A stretch of 64,000 nucleotides of DNA from Plazaster borealis (Eukaryota; Echinodermata; Asteroidea; Forcipulatida; Labidiasteridae). Below are positions 31,300-44,339 of this stretch, piece after piece (the first letter of the stretch is position 1; each line of letters starts with the position of its first letter). The position numbers and the translations under genes were made by a program. The notes beneath the pieces were generated by a model. The model was not told the origin of the DNA, did no database searches, and worked only from the letters and a program-made list of their open reading frames with translations. The stretch is taken from the NCBI GenBank assembly GCA_021014325.1, contig CM037469.1, positions 18,685,701 to 18,749,700 on the forward strand, in the 5' to 3' direction.

Positions 31300-31690
31300 A
31301 CAACTGTCTAGCCCTATATTGGCAGTCTCCCTATTTTGTCAATATCTTTGTCCGGGGGTGCCAGTCAGAAGCCATACAACCTTTAACTCAACTGCCGTGT
31401 AGCCAGTAATCACACCCAAGTTTATTACGATACAATCAGGGAAGCGGCAGCCAGGGGATCACCTTAAGGGCAAACAAAAGGCTAGATAGCTCAGTTGGTA
31501 GAGGGCCAGCACGTTTCCGGAGGTCGTTGGTTCAAATCCCACTCTAGTAAATATTTCTTTGTTCAACCCCAAATTATATAAAACATACCCAGTCACCTTC
31601 TCTTTTGGTTTATTACTTGATATTTGAAATAAAAAAACGCATTCCCTTAAGGTGATCCCTTGGCTGCTGCTTCCCAGGTTTACCAAGGGT
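31300..31690 (+). mobile_element. tRNA-derived SINE in TRIM-B intron 2
   Basis: It contains CTAGATAGCTCAGTTGGTAG (A-box) and TTGGTTCAAATCCCACTC (B-box) at about 31481-31550. Text before it, TCTCCCTATTTTGTCAATAT and GTGCCAGTCAGAA, also occurs beside the antisense copy at 46600-46740. It is absent from copy A. A cloverleaf can be sketched, but the acceptor stem is poor, so it is not called a tRNA gene. Confidence 0.65.
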
Positions 31691-31732
31691 TAGCAAGCAA
31701 GATAGACCAATGGGAACAAGGTTGTGTCATAC

Positions 31733-32594
31733 CTGCTTTCTTTTGGCTCCTGGCAATTCAGGATCTGTTTCAATTTTTACGACCACTCCTGGATTAGCTG
31801 GACCTGAAGTCTTTGAAGAACCTCCAGGATTTGCTGGAACTGAAGTCTTTGAAGAACCTCCAGGATTAGGTGGAACTGAAGTCTTTGAAGAGCCTCCAGG
31901 ATTAGCTGGAACTAAAGTCTTTGAAGAACCTCCAGGTTTAGCTGGACCTGAAGTCTTTGAAGACCCTCCAGGATTAGCTGGACCTGAAGTCTTTGAAGAA
32001 CCTCCAGGATTAGCTGGACCTGAAGTCTTTAAAGAACCTCCAGGATTAGCTGGACCTGAAGTCTTTGAAGAACCTCCAGGATTAGCTGGACCTGAAGTTT
32101 TTGAAGAACCTCCAGGATTAGCTGGAACTGAAGTCTTTGAAGAACCTCCAGGATTAGCTGGACCTGAAGTCTTTAAAGAACCCTCAGGATTAGCTGGACC
32201 TGAAGTTTTTGAGAACCTCCAGGATTAGCTGGAACTGAAGTCTTTGAAGAACCTCCAGGATTAGCTGGACCTGAAGTCTTTAAAGAACCCTCAGGATTAG
32301 CTGGACCTGAAGTTTTTGAAGAACCTCCAGGATTAGCTGGACCTGAAGTCTTTGAAGAACCTCCAGGATTAGCTGGACCTGAAGTCCTTGAAGAACCTCC
32401 AGGATTAGCTGGAACTGATGTCTTTAAAGAACTTCCAGGATTAGCTGGAGCTGAAGTCTTTGAAGAACCGTCAGGATTAGCTGGGACTGAAGTCTTTGAA
32501 GAACCTCCAGGATTAGCTGGAATGAAAGTAATTGAAGAACTTCCATGAGCAGTTGGAACAGAAGTCTTTGAGGTGTCTACCAGTGTAGCTGGGA
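31733..32594 (-). repeat. TRIM-like gene B, exon 2: 36-bp minisatellite with frameshift
   Basis: 862 bases with the same splice sites as copy A (acceptor after CCTTGTTTTAG, donor gtatga). Restoring one base would make the length fit the phase. Most units read VPANP or SGPANP where copy A units read VPDNP or PPNP, so the two arrays have been homogenised separately. Confidence 0.8.
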
Positions 32595-32629
32595 CTAAAA
32601 CAAGGAAATCATACATTCTTTCTGATCAG

Positions 32630-32975
32630 CGTAGTTTCAAGTCCCAGACTTGACAGTTGTGTCCTCAAACAAGACACTTAACCAATATTGCTTTGTCCTT
32701 CAGTTGGAACGTAAAGCAGTAAGTTCCTTGTGTTGCGTAAAAGAACCCAGTTACACTTATCACTAAGAGAATCAGGTGTTACTGGCAGACGCTGCTGAAT
32801 GCGCCATCAGCCCCTCGTAAACCCTTATAAGGTGCCTACATATAAATTGATCTCATAATTAAAAATTTCAAAAAAAACTTTCTCTAAAGTGTTTTTCGTT
32901 GTTCAAGCACCTTGAGTGCATTATCGGAAGATATGTGCGCTATATAAGACTCTGTTATTATTATTATCATACATT
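32630..32975 (+). mobile_element. tRNA SINE in TRIM-B intron 1
   Basis: Counterpart of 23083-23400, keeping slightly more of the head (CAAGTCCCAGACTTGACAG). It ends in GTGCGCTATATAAG and ATTATTATTATT. Confidence 0.75.
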
Positions 32976-33208
32976 GTACATGTATAGCCGGAACTCAAAC
33001 AATTGCTATGGCTTTCATAGGAAAATCTGATACAAGTAAATGCAACATGTTGGCACCAGACTGGACCAGACTTCATATACAACCTTTACACTTACAGGTC
33101 ATCAAGATCTAGTGTGGCAATGTAAACCTTGAAATCCTAAAAAAAAAAATGGGCTGTGGTTAATACTTTTTTCATAAAATCATTAAAAAGAATATATTTT
33201 CTACCAAC

Positions 33209-34394
33209 CTTGCTTTCTGCGCTTCGGAGGTGGTAAGGTGACTCTGGAGCCCATCTTGACACGACCAAGCCCCAGCACTGCACCTCCTTTCTGCACCATC
33301 ATGAGGGGTAGCCCATTGTACAAGTCTGAAGGCTTTCTCTTAAGAAGTCTTGACAACTCATCCTTGATGATTGGCTGCAAATGAGAGAAATCTTGGTCTG
33401 ATGGCACATCAGCGACTTCATTGGCCGTTTCTATGGCATGTTTCATTTCCAGTAAAGCAGAGTTGACATTCCGTGTGCAGCCCTTAAGTGTCTCCTCCTG
33501 CTCTTGGCGCATTCTGCTAATTTCCTCGATGAGACGCCTTTCTTCGTTCTCAATCGCCTCTCGGATTGTGTTGGCCCACCCCTTCACGTCCTCCACCAAG
33601 ATGGCAGCATGATTGTTAAACTCTGGCCCTGCTTTGGTGACGGTATCCAACATGGATTGAAACTGAGTCACAGCTTTCTCAAGGCTTGCTGTATATTTTT
33701 TTGTCCAAGATCTCATTGCCGAGTTTATCAGATCACTGTCCACAACTATATGCATGACACAAAGTCTGTCCTTTGATGGCCTTTCACTCCCATGCTCAGC
33801 AACTCTGCAATCTCGACAGATCCACTCTTTACAGGTTTGACAGAAGAATTTTAACTTCTCTCCAGGGTGCTTAGTGCATACGTCATGTTCTGTCTCCTTC
33901 CTTGGTGTCTTGAGACCCTTACCACTACGAAGGTCATCAAGAGATACCACTCTGTGCTGGGATAGAGATGGGATGCGGAGGTGAACCATCTTACAACTCA
34001 AGCACAAGTACATGCTGCAATCAAGGCACCTTGCTCCTACTTTACGACTCTTTAAACTACATGAATCACAAGCAAGCTTTTTACCGGGACTTTTCATCAC
34101 TTGTTCTTGGATTCTAAAACCTTTAAGTTTTTCTACAAGGTGTGAGCTCGACTTAAGTTTATCAATGCAATCAACTTTGGTTTCTTGAGAGCAGAGTGGG
34201 CAAACAATGACTTTTGTAGGTCCATTAGATTCAACTAAACAAATGCAATTTTTACAAAAACTGTGCAGACAATGTAGGATCTTCGGATCCCTAAATTGCT
34301 GATGGCACACAAAACACTCCAGCTTGGCAACGTCACAACTTGAAGAAGATGAGGATCCCGCCATATCGCTGAGATTCTGTTTCCTCTCAACCAT
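33209..34394 (-). CDS. TRIM-like gene B, exon 1 (RING, B-boxes, coiled coil)
   Basis: Intact frame from the ATG after the CTATTCCAG acceptor to the donor GTTGGT. It differs from copy A at scattered residues (for example KKLACDSC against KTKLACDSC, and several in the coiled coil). The open state of both copies suggests that this part is still, or was until recently, under constraint. Confidence 0.85.
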
Positions 34395-34439
34395 CTGGAA
34401 TAGATAATGTTGTAATGCTACAAATTGTTGCAATAATAT

Positions 34440-36460
34440 TCAAGTTAAAGCCTTCATATGCGGTATGTACGTGTACATTCCTATTGTGTAATAACAAATG
34501 CAATTCAAATAGGTTTTTACTATATTGCTCAGCCATAAAAATGGTTACTCCATCTCAACCACTGATCACCATTAATATTGACTGGATAGGTTAGGTTGCA
34601 CCGCCAGGCATCAACGCCCGTGTTTGTTCTAGGTGATTTGATAATACCAAACCGGGTCGTCACATCAATCTGTACGCAATGCAAATAAATGAAGTTCGAT
34701 GCTGAAGCAAAATGTTTTCATCAGATTTTTCTTATTTCTATGTAATTTTTGAAGAAAATGTGAAAGAAATTGAATTCAAATATAAATGGTCCAATAACAG
34801 TTATCGAAAGTCAAGATGTACTGATGTTCGAAAAAGTGGGATTTCCTTCCGCCAAGTAAGTAATGATTTTTTAGTCTGCATGCTTTTATGTATGTTAAAA
34901 CGTATTACTTTGACTATGTTTAACCTTGGCTTTTGTCATCTTTTTGCGTATTTGTTTGATCACTGCAAGATTCTAATCACAAACCGGTATCTTCATTGGA
35001 ATAGATTCCTCCGCAAATATATTTTATCCAGCATTACTTACACTTTAGCATGAATGGAATGGAACTTCTTTTTAGGCTTAATAATGTGTGAGCAAGTCCC
35101 TTGGGCCTTGCGCGTACTTGATTGAACATGTGAACCCCCAAACCTAAGCCCGAGACAAAATTCAAAAGCGAGTACACTGCGTACCACACCATTGATCAGC
35201 GAATGTGTACATCGTGCTGCGCGTGTCCTATCAAGTTAATATTACGGGATACTCATTTGTTGACAACCGTTCAAGTCAAAAATTTCAAAAAAGTGAGTAG
35301 GCCTACAAGTGTTTAAATGTTAGTGTTACACAGTGTTTTCAAACATCCAGTTTTGCTGGTCTTGCGAGATTAAAAGTTTGTTTTACTAATTTCTCAAAAT
35401 TATTGCATTTCAAGCAAACAAATTTTAAGAATAAGAGAAGTTTTCCACCATGATGCCATGACCATCTTTAGTTTTAATTTTAACTTGACCATAACTGCAA
35501 CGTAGTGTGAACATTTTCGATCTTTACCATTCAACAAAGTGAAATATATAATAATATCACCTGTTTAGTATGTGGTAGACCATTGAGGCACTCACTACTT
35601 GGCCCCATAAATAGTGCCAATAATTAATACGCTGGACTCAGCATATTGTTGTATATTGCGCTTTATATTGGAACTTTATGGGGCTCAGACAGGACTGGAG
35701 GGACTGACTGAGAGTGTAGACGCAGTAAAAATATGGTAGGTTCCTCTAACTAAACCACAATTCAATGATAAAAATAAAACTAATTGATAGTGAATAATAA
35801 AGGTGTTGGACAAAAATACCTTTTAAATCACACTTAGGCACACAGCTTCGATTCCAACTCAACTGTCAAAGTCAAAAGCAGAGTTTATCACCGAAACTCG
35901 TTTTTTTTTTACCATCTATCACATCCAGCATGACAGCATGCAGCAACTAGCATCAAGCACTCGAGCGCGCATAATGCATTAATGGTGATGAATGAAGATC
36001 CATATAAAACGTGCAGTTAGTGTCAAAGTGACAATTAAAAAAACAATAATAATTACAGTCACAAAGTACTTTTGAGGATTAAAACTTGACCTTTTCTTAC
36101 TTAACTTGCATAAGACTCAGTGTAGACTTTTTTTTTAAAAATGACCAACAACTTATTGAAATATAATGCAGTTTATGAACTACACGGATTTAGCTTTAAA
36201 AGTTATGTAGAAAATAAATTGTATGTTTGTTTGAAACATACATCTCCAATAATGGTATTTGTTTAAATTTTCAAAACGTTGCTTTCCAAAAAACCCACTC
36301 CAAACCCAAAGATTGTGTTAAAAGTTTAACTTGTTTGCCTTACAAATAACAACCCGAAAAGCTTATAAATCTTGTTGTTTAATCCCCTTATTGACCTTAA
36401 GTACATGATATCGCTGCAGAGTTAAAACGACATAACCATTGAACCATCCTGTGTGCCGCA
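34440..36460. other. Upstream region of TRIM-like gene B
   Basis: Aligns with 25836-27700. No exon recognised. Differences from copy A include loss of the right arm of the hairpin and several small insertions. Confidence 0.4.
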
Positions 36461-36466
36461 CGTACT

Positions 36467-36655
36467 GTAGACTTGACTCAAGTCCCAATCCCGTGCCATC
36501 GCCATAAAACTATTGTTTTGTGATGGTCTGCATTCCCCAACCTGTCGGGACCACATTTTGACGGCGAGCGCGCACTGTGCGGCTTGTTTGCTAGTTGGCG
36601 CGATATGCTTGGAGACCTCCCGCACGCACGAGAACGGGACTTGAATCAAGTCTAC
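36467..36655. mobile_element. MITE with target-site duplication, private to copy B
   Basis: The 189-bp insert begins GTAGACTTGACTCAAGTCCC and ends GGGACTTGAATCAAGTCTAC, inverted with one mismatch. It is flanked by ACGTACT on both sides (36460-36466 and 36656-36662). Copy A has the empty site GCACGTACTGAGGCC with a single ACGTACT. A 7- or 8-bp target duplication would suit a hAT-like element; that class assignment is inference. Confidence 0.88.
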
Positions 36656-39600
36656 ACGTACTGAGGCCGTATCCACATTGGTGGCTAGTGCTATAGCTCT
36701 GACTGTTGCTAAGGGTGTTGCTAAGGATGTCCTATCCTTCAATGCATGATGATGCGACGATCCAGCCAGAGCTGTAGCCATAGCCGCCAATTTGGACACA
36801 CCCATTCTTCTTGTTTCCATTGTCGATGCATAAGGGTTTTAGCTTAGCAAGGGGTGGGGGAATGGAAGGGGGGTTGGGTTGACTAGGGTGGTTGTTTGCT
36901 AGGGATGGGGGCTGGCTGGGGTTGACTAGGATTGAGAGCTGGATGGGGTAGGGCTGGCTAGACATGGGGCAGAATGGGAATGGGGGCTGGCTGAAGGTGG
37001 GACTGACTGGGTATTGGGGCTGGCTGGGAGCGAATTAGGGGTGCACGCTGACGAGGTGGCAAATTGTGAATCACATCGCAAGTAGGTCTCAAGGATCAGG
37101 TCATACATCACAGTCTTGTCTCAAGTCACTCCCAGTAGCATTTGACTAGGAACTTTTTGTTACAAAAAAGGTGATGTCATAAGTCACGTCATCTATAAAA
37201 ACATATAAAATATTAAGTTTTTAATAACGTACAGAGTCAACACAGCCGATTAGTTAAATTTTCATAAGGTCAAGCGAGGCATTTTTTATTATGAAGCTGC
37301 AAGGTGTCATTTGAACACTTTCTCATTACTTACAGGTACACAGGCATTGTATATATTACAAAATACCAAGCATAACATAAGGATAGTTGCACACAGAATC
37401 CCTCAAGTGCTGCATAAATCGTTGTCCTTTTTGTACACATTGTGTGGCTACAGGAATCTGAAATAAAATTGGATTTGTTTTTCCCCGGGGCGGTGCTTTT
37501 TTGTGTGAATACACATGAATGCCTGTTAAACTTTTGTGAAAAATACTTTAGGTAGTAGTACAGATATTTGGCTTTATTTAGTATTATTGATTTCTAATAT
37601 AACAAGCTTCATGGAATTCTTCCAAAGATGAAATTGTCTACAAAAAGAAAAGAGACTTTGATTCTATTTGATCGACCCCCCCCCAAGTATGACAGATAGG
37701 AAGTCATGTGGATACAGTAGTTCCTATGTGATTGTGCTCACATAAATATTGGGTATAGGAGTTCCCGAGTTCAACACATCTTGCAGCAGCTTGTAATGTC
37801 TTAATATATATTTAGTATTAATATATTATATAATTATATTAAATGTTGCTTCTATGGGCTGCACAAAAATATTATGAATTACTGAATTCATTCCATTTCA
37901 TTACAATTTCGCACAAGAATTAAACTTTTTTTAACCAGCAGGCAGGCACAAAGTCCCCTAAAATCATTTCTACAATTCAACATATACTTAAATATCAATT
38001 TTAATATTAAAAGTTGTTCTTACACAACTTCTTCAGATCTTCCACCATAAAGAGAGAAGTCATCACTGGAACATAATTATTTACGCCAGAAAATATTATT
38101 TTCTGTTCAGAAAATACAGCAAAACTGTTTTGACTGTTTGGTCCTACACACAACAGCTATCTACAACTTCCAAAAAAAGTCTGGGGACCAGACTTCACAA
38201 AATACGGAATACCTAGCATGGTGGCCGATTCTTGAGGTTGTTTTAGAGGTAGAATGACTATTGATCATCTTGAAGCTTGCCAAAATCTTAGTCATGTTTC
38301 CCGTATGTATTGGTTAAAATGAATACTGTTTCACATTGTCAAACTAAGGAGCCCGACTATTATACAACACTCCCAGCCTCGGTTTGGGTCAATGGTTTGA
38401 CTGGGAGAAAAATACTAACTGCCTAAAAAGGGTCTATTGTTTTTTTTAGACAGACCACCTTTTAATTCAAAGTTATTCTGAAAAAGCTTTACAGACTTTG
38501 TTTCCCATTGTTGTGGCAGTATCCCACTGCTGCCACCAAATAATGTTCTTCATTTTATTTTTTCCCTAGCCCGTACTTTTGGATATGTTCAAGTACATAA
38601 CAGTAGAGGTAACTCGGTGTGCTTGAAAAATGAGGAGTTTTAAGATATGATTTTAGACAAACCAATAGGAATTGTCTTATATCTAAGATAATGTACATCA
38701 TAGACTTTGAAGAGTGTATCTTTCTTTGACAGTAAAGGCGCTGTTTAAGCTTTTACATCATATGCAAGGGGTCAAATTGAAATCAGGATGTTGTACCATC
38801 TCTTTAATATGGTCAGACAAAAAGGCTAAAGAAAAGGATTTACTGTTATATGATGTTTTTCCCAGCCAAAGAATAAAACAGTAATTTTAATATAGTTTGA
38901 GTTTGATGCTAAGTTGCTGGTACAACTGTTTCCAAACTTAGAGAATTCACAGGAAAACTTTAGATTTTCTGGAATCAATCGAAAACTATTACAATTTCAC
39001 TATATGTTCTTACTTCAATGGCTGATTTCTAAAATCAGGAATTCCTTTTCACGCTCCAGATTTCTGTGACTTGATTTCTTGGACTAACCCTCACTTACGT
39101 ACATTTTCTTTAAATTCTTGAATGTGTCTGTAAATAACCGTATGTGCCTCTTTTTAATGAAAGGGGGGGGGGTTGTCAAGTTTTACAGCAATGAACACTT
39201 GAGGCCGAGAGTCATTAAGTTGAGCTTTAACCAAAAAACAGAACTCTGTTACGCATTCATTTAAGTTTCAATCAATTCAAATCCATTACAGGATGTTCTC
39301 TAAAACATTTAACAATATGAATTAAAACATATATATTTTTTGTAAATGTTTCAGCAAGTAGATAAAATAAAATTTAATGAACGTTTACCTTATAGGAGTT
39401 TACATATCATGTTTAACAAAACAAAAACAATTTTTTTTTTAGAAACGAGAACAAAAATGTTAATAATAGGAATACTGGAGATAGAGAGAGAGAAAAAAAG
39501 CAGACTGAGGAACTAGGGACATTTTGGTCCTATGCTATCTTTCACAAAATTGTCTATGCTACCAAACTAACAATTAAACGCTGCCACAATATTACTTTAA

Positions 39601-41119
39601 AAATTGAAAAAAGAAGTGGAAAGAACATGCGGGAATGTTAACAATGTATGCAGAGAAGCTGATGAATGACTGAATGAATGAATAATGAACCCGACTTATG
39701 AGCCCCATTGAAATCTTATAACAATCCTGTAAAATAAATGCAGCACATTAAGGTGGTTGCTGCTTCTCAAAGATATGAATTATTTTGGATGACAATCAAA
39801 AGTGGCTGCCAAACGTGGCCCCCAAAGGTAGCTACCAAATGTGGCAAACAAATGTGGCCCCCAAAAGTGGCTAATACCAAAAGTGGCTACTAAAAGTGGC
39901 CTTTCACTTAATAGTTAAGCACTGTTTTACAAATCCACTCTGGCACATAGCTACCTTTCAAACCGTTCTAAGTCCTTCAATCTATGGTGAACCAACACCT
40001 TGGGTTTAGACTGCCCAGACAAATGCAAAGACAGCAGAGTTTTCGGGTGCACAACTGGATCCAGACTGAGCCAAACCAGGTTTGATTCAAATCTTCAATG
40101 GATTCTTTGGGGTTCAGGTTGGGGAAGGAGCATTTGAGATGACTGTAAAAAAAACAAAAAAAAACAATAATAATAATAATAAAAATAATAAATAAATAAA
40201 TCTTTTCTCACCCGTACAATTTTGGTTGACTGTATTACAGTATCTTTTTGAATGTTCATTGGAATATTCCATTACACAATAAGGGGGTGTCTTAATCCCG
40301 GTTATACCACGAGCTCTGAGTGTGCTTCGCGTTTCTTCCAAGTTATGGCTTTAAAATTAAAAAATAAATTTTAGAATAGAATACATACTTTCTAATGTCA
40401 CACCACAAAACTGTATGTGTAAAAACACATCTTCTCTAGACATACAACAAAGTACTATATAACATAGATGGAGTAAGTATAATAATAATTGTGTCATATT
40501 TTAGCTGATCTATTACATTATACACAATGGCAGCTAATTATTCAATTTCATTAATTAATCAATTAAAGAGCAGGCGCTCTCTTAAACTACATGTACCTCT
40601 GCTTCTTTAAACTTTTTTTTCCATCAATTCTTTTTTCTTCAATATTTTTTCTTTTGTTTGTTTTTTTTCATTCAAATATAATACTAGCACATACCGATGG
40701 AACGTAATACTCTTTTTCAAAAAAATATAATCCTGGATTTGACGTCCAGATTTTTAAGGTAAATATATGTTTAAAGTCGACAATCAACTGTACTCCTGCT
40801 AATGTTATATCAAGTTTTTATTTATGTACAATACAGACAATGTTAAATTTGTAGTTGATGCCTCCCTTTACCTTCTTCATTGATTAAGCCACTTACTATG
40901 GATGCATTTTAATTTTGTAATATATATATATATATATATATATATGTTTGTTTTCTTTTGCTTTAGTACGATGAAAGATAACAACCTACCCAACCCCCCT
41001 CACAAAAAAACCAAAGCAACAAGAACAACAACTTTAAAAAAATAAAATTTAAAAACAAGTTGTTAGATCTATTGTGAGTTTGATTTTACCAAACAATCAA
41101 ATAAGGCCAGTTAATAGCA

Positions 41120-41268
41120 GGGCCTAATTTCATAGAGCTGCAGCCAAAAGTAGCTAAGCACAAACAAATTTGCTTACCAGAATAAGGTTACCAGTCAAAA
41201 TACCATTATGTCTTTGACTGTTTTCCCTGTTTAGTTTTGCTTCAAGCAAGTTCTATGAATTTGTCCCT
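41120..41268. mobile_element. GGGCC-ended MITE
   Basis: Left end GGGCCTAATTTCATAGAGC, internal AAAAGTAGCTAAGCACAAA and CCAGAATAAGGTTACCAG, right end TTCTATGAATTTGTCCC inverted to the left with mismatches. Confidence 0.75.
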
Positions 41269-42308
41269 GATCTCACCACCGCTAACTTTGCTTGGTTCAA
41301 TTGGTTCATGTCAGGGCACAGTACTGCTCAACAGCTAAAGATGTGCAGGAAAACGGTTGCAAACAGTACATGAGACATGGTAGTTTGGATGGTAACCTTA
41401 TTCTGGTAAGCACAGTTGTTTTAGTGCGTATCTGTTTTGGGGGTCTTCAAAAGCAGTTCTACGACATTGTGCCCTGTTTATGTTTGGGTTGATCACATTT
41501 TTGTTTGAACACATATTTAAAAAAAATAACGACATAACATATTACAAAGATTTACTCTCAGGTTACATGTAACTTTATCGTAAATTGAAGGATTCATCGC
41601 CGAGGGATTTGTCAAACACAGAGAGAGAAAAAAGGAGTGATTAAATACCACAACCAGCTGTCAATTACGCAGTGATCTTCACAATAAATAGAATAAAGTA
41701 TTACTATGAGAATACTAAGTAACCATTCCAGCAGCTTCTTTGATTTCTGCTCCAAACAGAAAAACCTTTAAACAAATAAATAACAAGTCTCAAAAAAGTT
41801 GGTGAAAAAAAAAAGCTTTGTAAGAAAGGTTTCCGACAGCTGACGACCCCATTCAGCATCGCAATTAAGATTTTGTGTAATTACGTAAAAGCATCACCTT
41901 TGCATGGACTTCTTCTTTCCTCCTTTATAAAAACAAAAATCTCAATAGTACAATAAATTAACAATGTAACAACAAGAATTACTCATAAATCTTAAACTTG
42001 TGACTCTTTATGAAATCGACTGGCAGTGCGTTTACATAACATTTGCGCTAATTGATAACTATATAATCCGACTACGAATCGGAAACTTAATCAAAACATC
42101 ATCAATAAAACATGCTTTCAAATAGATGGATCCATGAAGCTCCGCCCCTTACATGAGCCCTGAAGTAAGACAGATGTCTGACACAACACAATCCCATTAG
42201 AGCATGTTAACAAAGCCATTTGAATTGCTGCGTCGTGTCAGGTCAGCGCAAGATGCATGTAACATAATGCGCTACCCATGCCAACAGTTGCTATGGTGGG
42301 TGGGTCTC

Positions 42309-42496
42309 GGCCAAATTTCATACAGCTGCTTAAGCACAAAAAGTAGCTAAGCACAAAACAGATTACCAGAATAAGGTTATCAGCTAAAAACACCATGTCA
42401 CGTGTAGCATCTGTGACTGGTATCCTGCTCATTTGTGCTTAGTAGCAAAGTGTTTAGCAATGATTTCTGCTTAAGCAGAGCTATGAAATAGGGCCC
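42309..42496. mobile_element. GGGCC-ended MITE
   Basis: The left end GGCCAAATTTCATACAGC and right end GAGCTATGAAATAGGGCCC are inverted. The internal CAGAATAAGGTTATCAGC is shared with 41120-41268. Confidence 0.8.
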
Positions 42497-42918
42497 AGAA
42501 TGGATGCATCTATTTACCTATTTTCATTGTACTTAACAGACCTAGCAATAATCCCTTATTGGGAAAGGGCACTTTTCTTTGTCATTCAGTTATAAGGACA
42601 CTTCCATTTGGTATATAGCTATGGGAAGATTTGTAAAGGGCAAACAGGCCAAATACCCAAGGTTGAGTTTCTTTTTTCAAAGAAACGCTCGTTTCATGGC
42701 ATTTGGTGAAAACTAGAGGATGGAACTTGTACGATGACGCCATCACGCAGTCATCTTAAAGGTAAAATAATGATGGAACAATGGAAACACATCTTTGTAC
42801 ACATGGAGCAACCTTGTTTTACCTCCAGCCGAGGGCGCCCTACTCAAATGATGTCATGTGTATAAGGTCTATTGGAATGAATGTACTCTTTAAACAATTT
42901 CGTTCATGGACCATCCCT

Positions 42919-43149
42919 TAGATAGTTCCCACTAGGCGTCAGACAGTTTTGAGTCGGCCATCTTTACAGGCAATGATAGATATCATTTTTTTTAACACAC
43001 AACAATGCGTTTTGCATAAATAATGTGAGCATGTGGGAGTTAATCGGATTCCTTGATGATTGATCAGTGAACCACTTGGCTGCATAGAAAATCAGAACGC
43101 TTGTCACAGCTTGTTACCCATAAAAATGACTTCTATCGGGAACTATCTA
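42919..43149. mobile_element. Short inverted-repeat element
   Basis: The left end TAGATAGTTCCC and right end GGGAACTATCTA are perfect inverted repeats 231 bp apart, with no open frame between them. Confidence 0.6.
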
Positions 43150-44339
43150 TAAGCCATGTTTAGAAACAAAACCTGTGAAGTCAACAACTCTTGTTAAAGT
43201 ATTTGGACAACATTGGTTATTGTCAAAGATCAGAAACACTTTATGTGAACCAACATAAACATGAAATAACAAACCTGTGAAAATTGAAGCTCAAACGGCC
43301 ATCGAAGTCGCAAGAAATTAGTGACGAATAAAACTTTTTGTTTGTTTCAAACATCAGGTTTTGGACTTGCAAGATCAACAATTTTGGACTCACAAGATGA
43401 AAACTACTTGTTCCAAGGCAAACATATTTCAAGGGAAGTTTGACCATCTTGACCAGGTAAGTTGTGTGCAAATCTATAAACCTTCAAATTTCCTTCCTTA
43501 CCAATGTTGTACACGCCCTTTGACAGTTACACTTTTCAAAATTAAAATGTTTTTAACAAAGAATAGAAGTGTAAATCATTCTACAGCTACAAAGGAATTT
43601 AACAAAATAATAAAATTTAAAATTTCCTGAAGACAACAATTAAACAAAAACAAAACATTGAACGACCCGATAAAAAGCCTCTCCAAATGCTATTTTGAAA
43701 TAACTAATATATTTCATGTCAAATTTGCCAACCATGGCAATGGTTTCCATTCCTGAGAGGTACAGAGAATTTGTTTTTACTACTGCAAGTAATAAAAATA
43801 GATTTTCTGTAACTAAATGAAACATATCAAGTGTATTTCTTTTTACTTTAAAATTAATTATGGGGGAAAATGCCACAAAGGATTGTTAAAAACTGTGAAT
43901 AAGTCTGGCATCTTGACTCACTTATGTGGTTTCATTCTCATTTTGGTTTACAACCAGTCTAGAGTGCAGCGTTTCTTTTTTTAATAAATAATCTTGATTG
44001 TTGACTTGCAAGCCTTTACGAAAGAAGGATTAACATGCAACGACTTACTTTAATAAATCCACAGTGAATGAAATTTTGTACATGAATATTTCCTCTTATT
44101 GTACAGCTTAAAATGAATGACTACTTCCAAGTTATTCATACTCAATTCCTGATACCTTGTGGGAACGTTCCAGAAAAAAAGGAACCCCCCCCCCCTTGCA
44201 AGAAGTTTTTGAGTAGGAAAACTGTAAAGGAAGTTCAGGGCGAGTTCTGTGTCATGGATTTTGAGCCAATATTCCCAAACATTTGGGGTTCCTTGCCTGG
44301 ACTCCTAGTTGAAAGTTTCCTAACGGGAAGTTCCACACC

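Larger units (their letters stand above)
30280..34394 (-). pseudogene. TRIM-like gene copy B with frameshift in repeat exon
   Basis: Exons by homology: 33209-34394, 31733-32594, 30280-30351. Exon 1 (395 codons plus one base) is fully open with every RING and B-box ligand present. Exon 2 has about 22 repeats of GGSSKTSVPANP type. One A is missing at about 32211-32213, where TTTTTGAGAACC replaces TTTTTGAAGAACC. The frame then runs to a stop at 32173-32175, giving about 535 residues and losing roughly 150 repeat residues plus the exon 3 end (RIMKRCKTKP). The premature stop is far upstream of a junction, so nonsense-mediated decay is possible. It may still make a RING/B-box protein, or the base may be a sequencing error; pseudogene is the cautious call. 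Confidence 0.7.
29040..37645. repeat. Segmental duplication, copy B
   Basis: It begins with one isolated satellite monomer (29040-29200) whose family otherwise sits at 16.4-19.2 kb, then repeats copy A in the same order and orientation. The junction lies at about 29033-29045, where copy A's end text ATTCTTCCAAAGATGAAAT passes directly into satellite text. Copy B ends near 37645 after the same end text. Confidence 0.9.

Noticed and set aside
31481..31555. Possible functional tRNA gene (A- and B-box present); likewise 5092-5175 and 56123-56205
   Set aside because: Acceptor stems pair poorly, and each head continues into a repeated SINE body found elsewhere in the window.
36422..36820. 132-codon minus-strand open frame upstream of TRIM B
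   Set aside because: It spans the 189-bp MITE that copy A lacks, and copy A has no matching frame, so it is not a conserved gene.
40919..40945. (TA)n tract as a regulatory or origin element
   Set aside because: Simple microsatellite in featureless AT-rich DNA with no supporting context.
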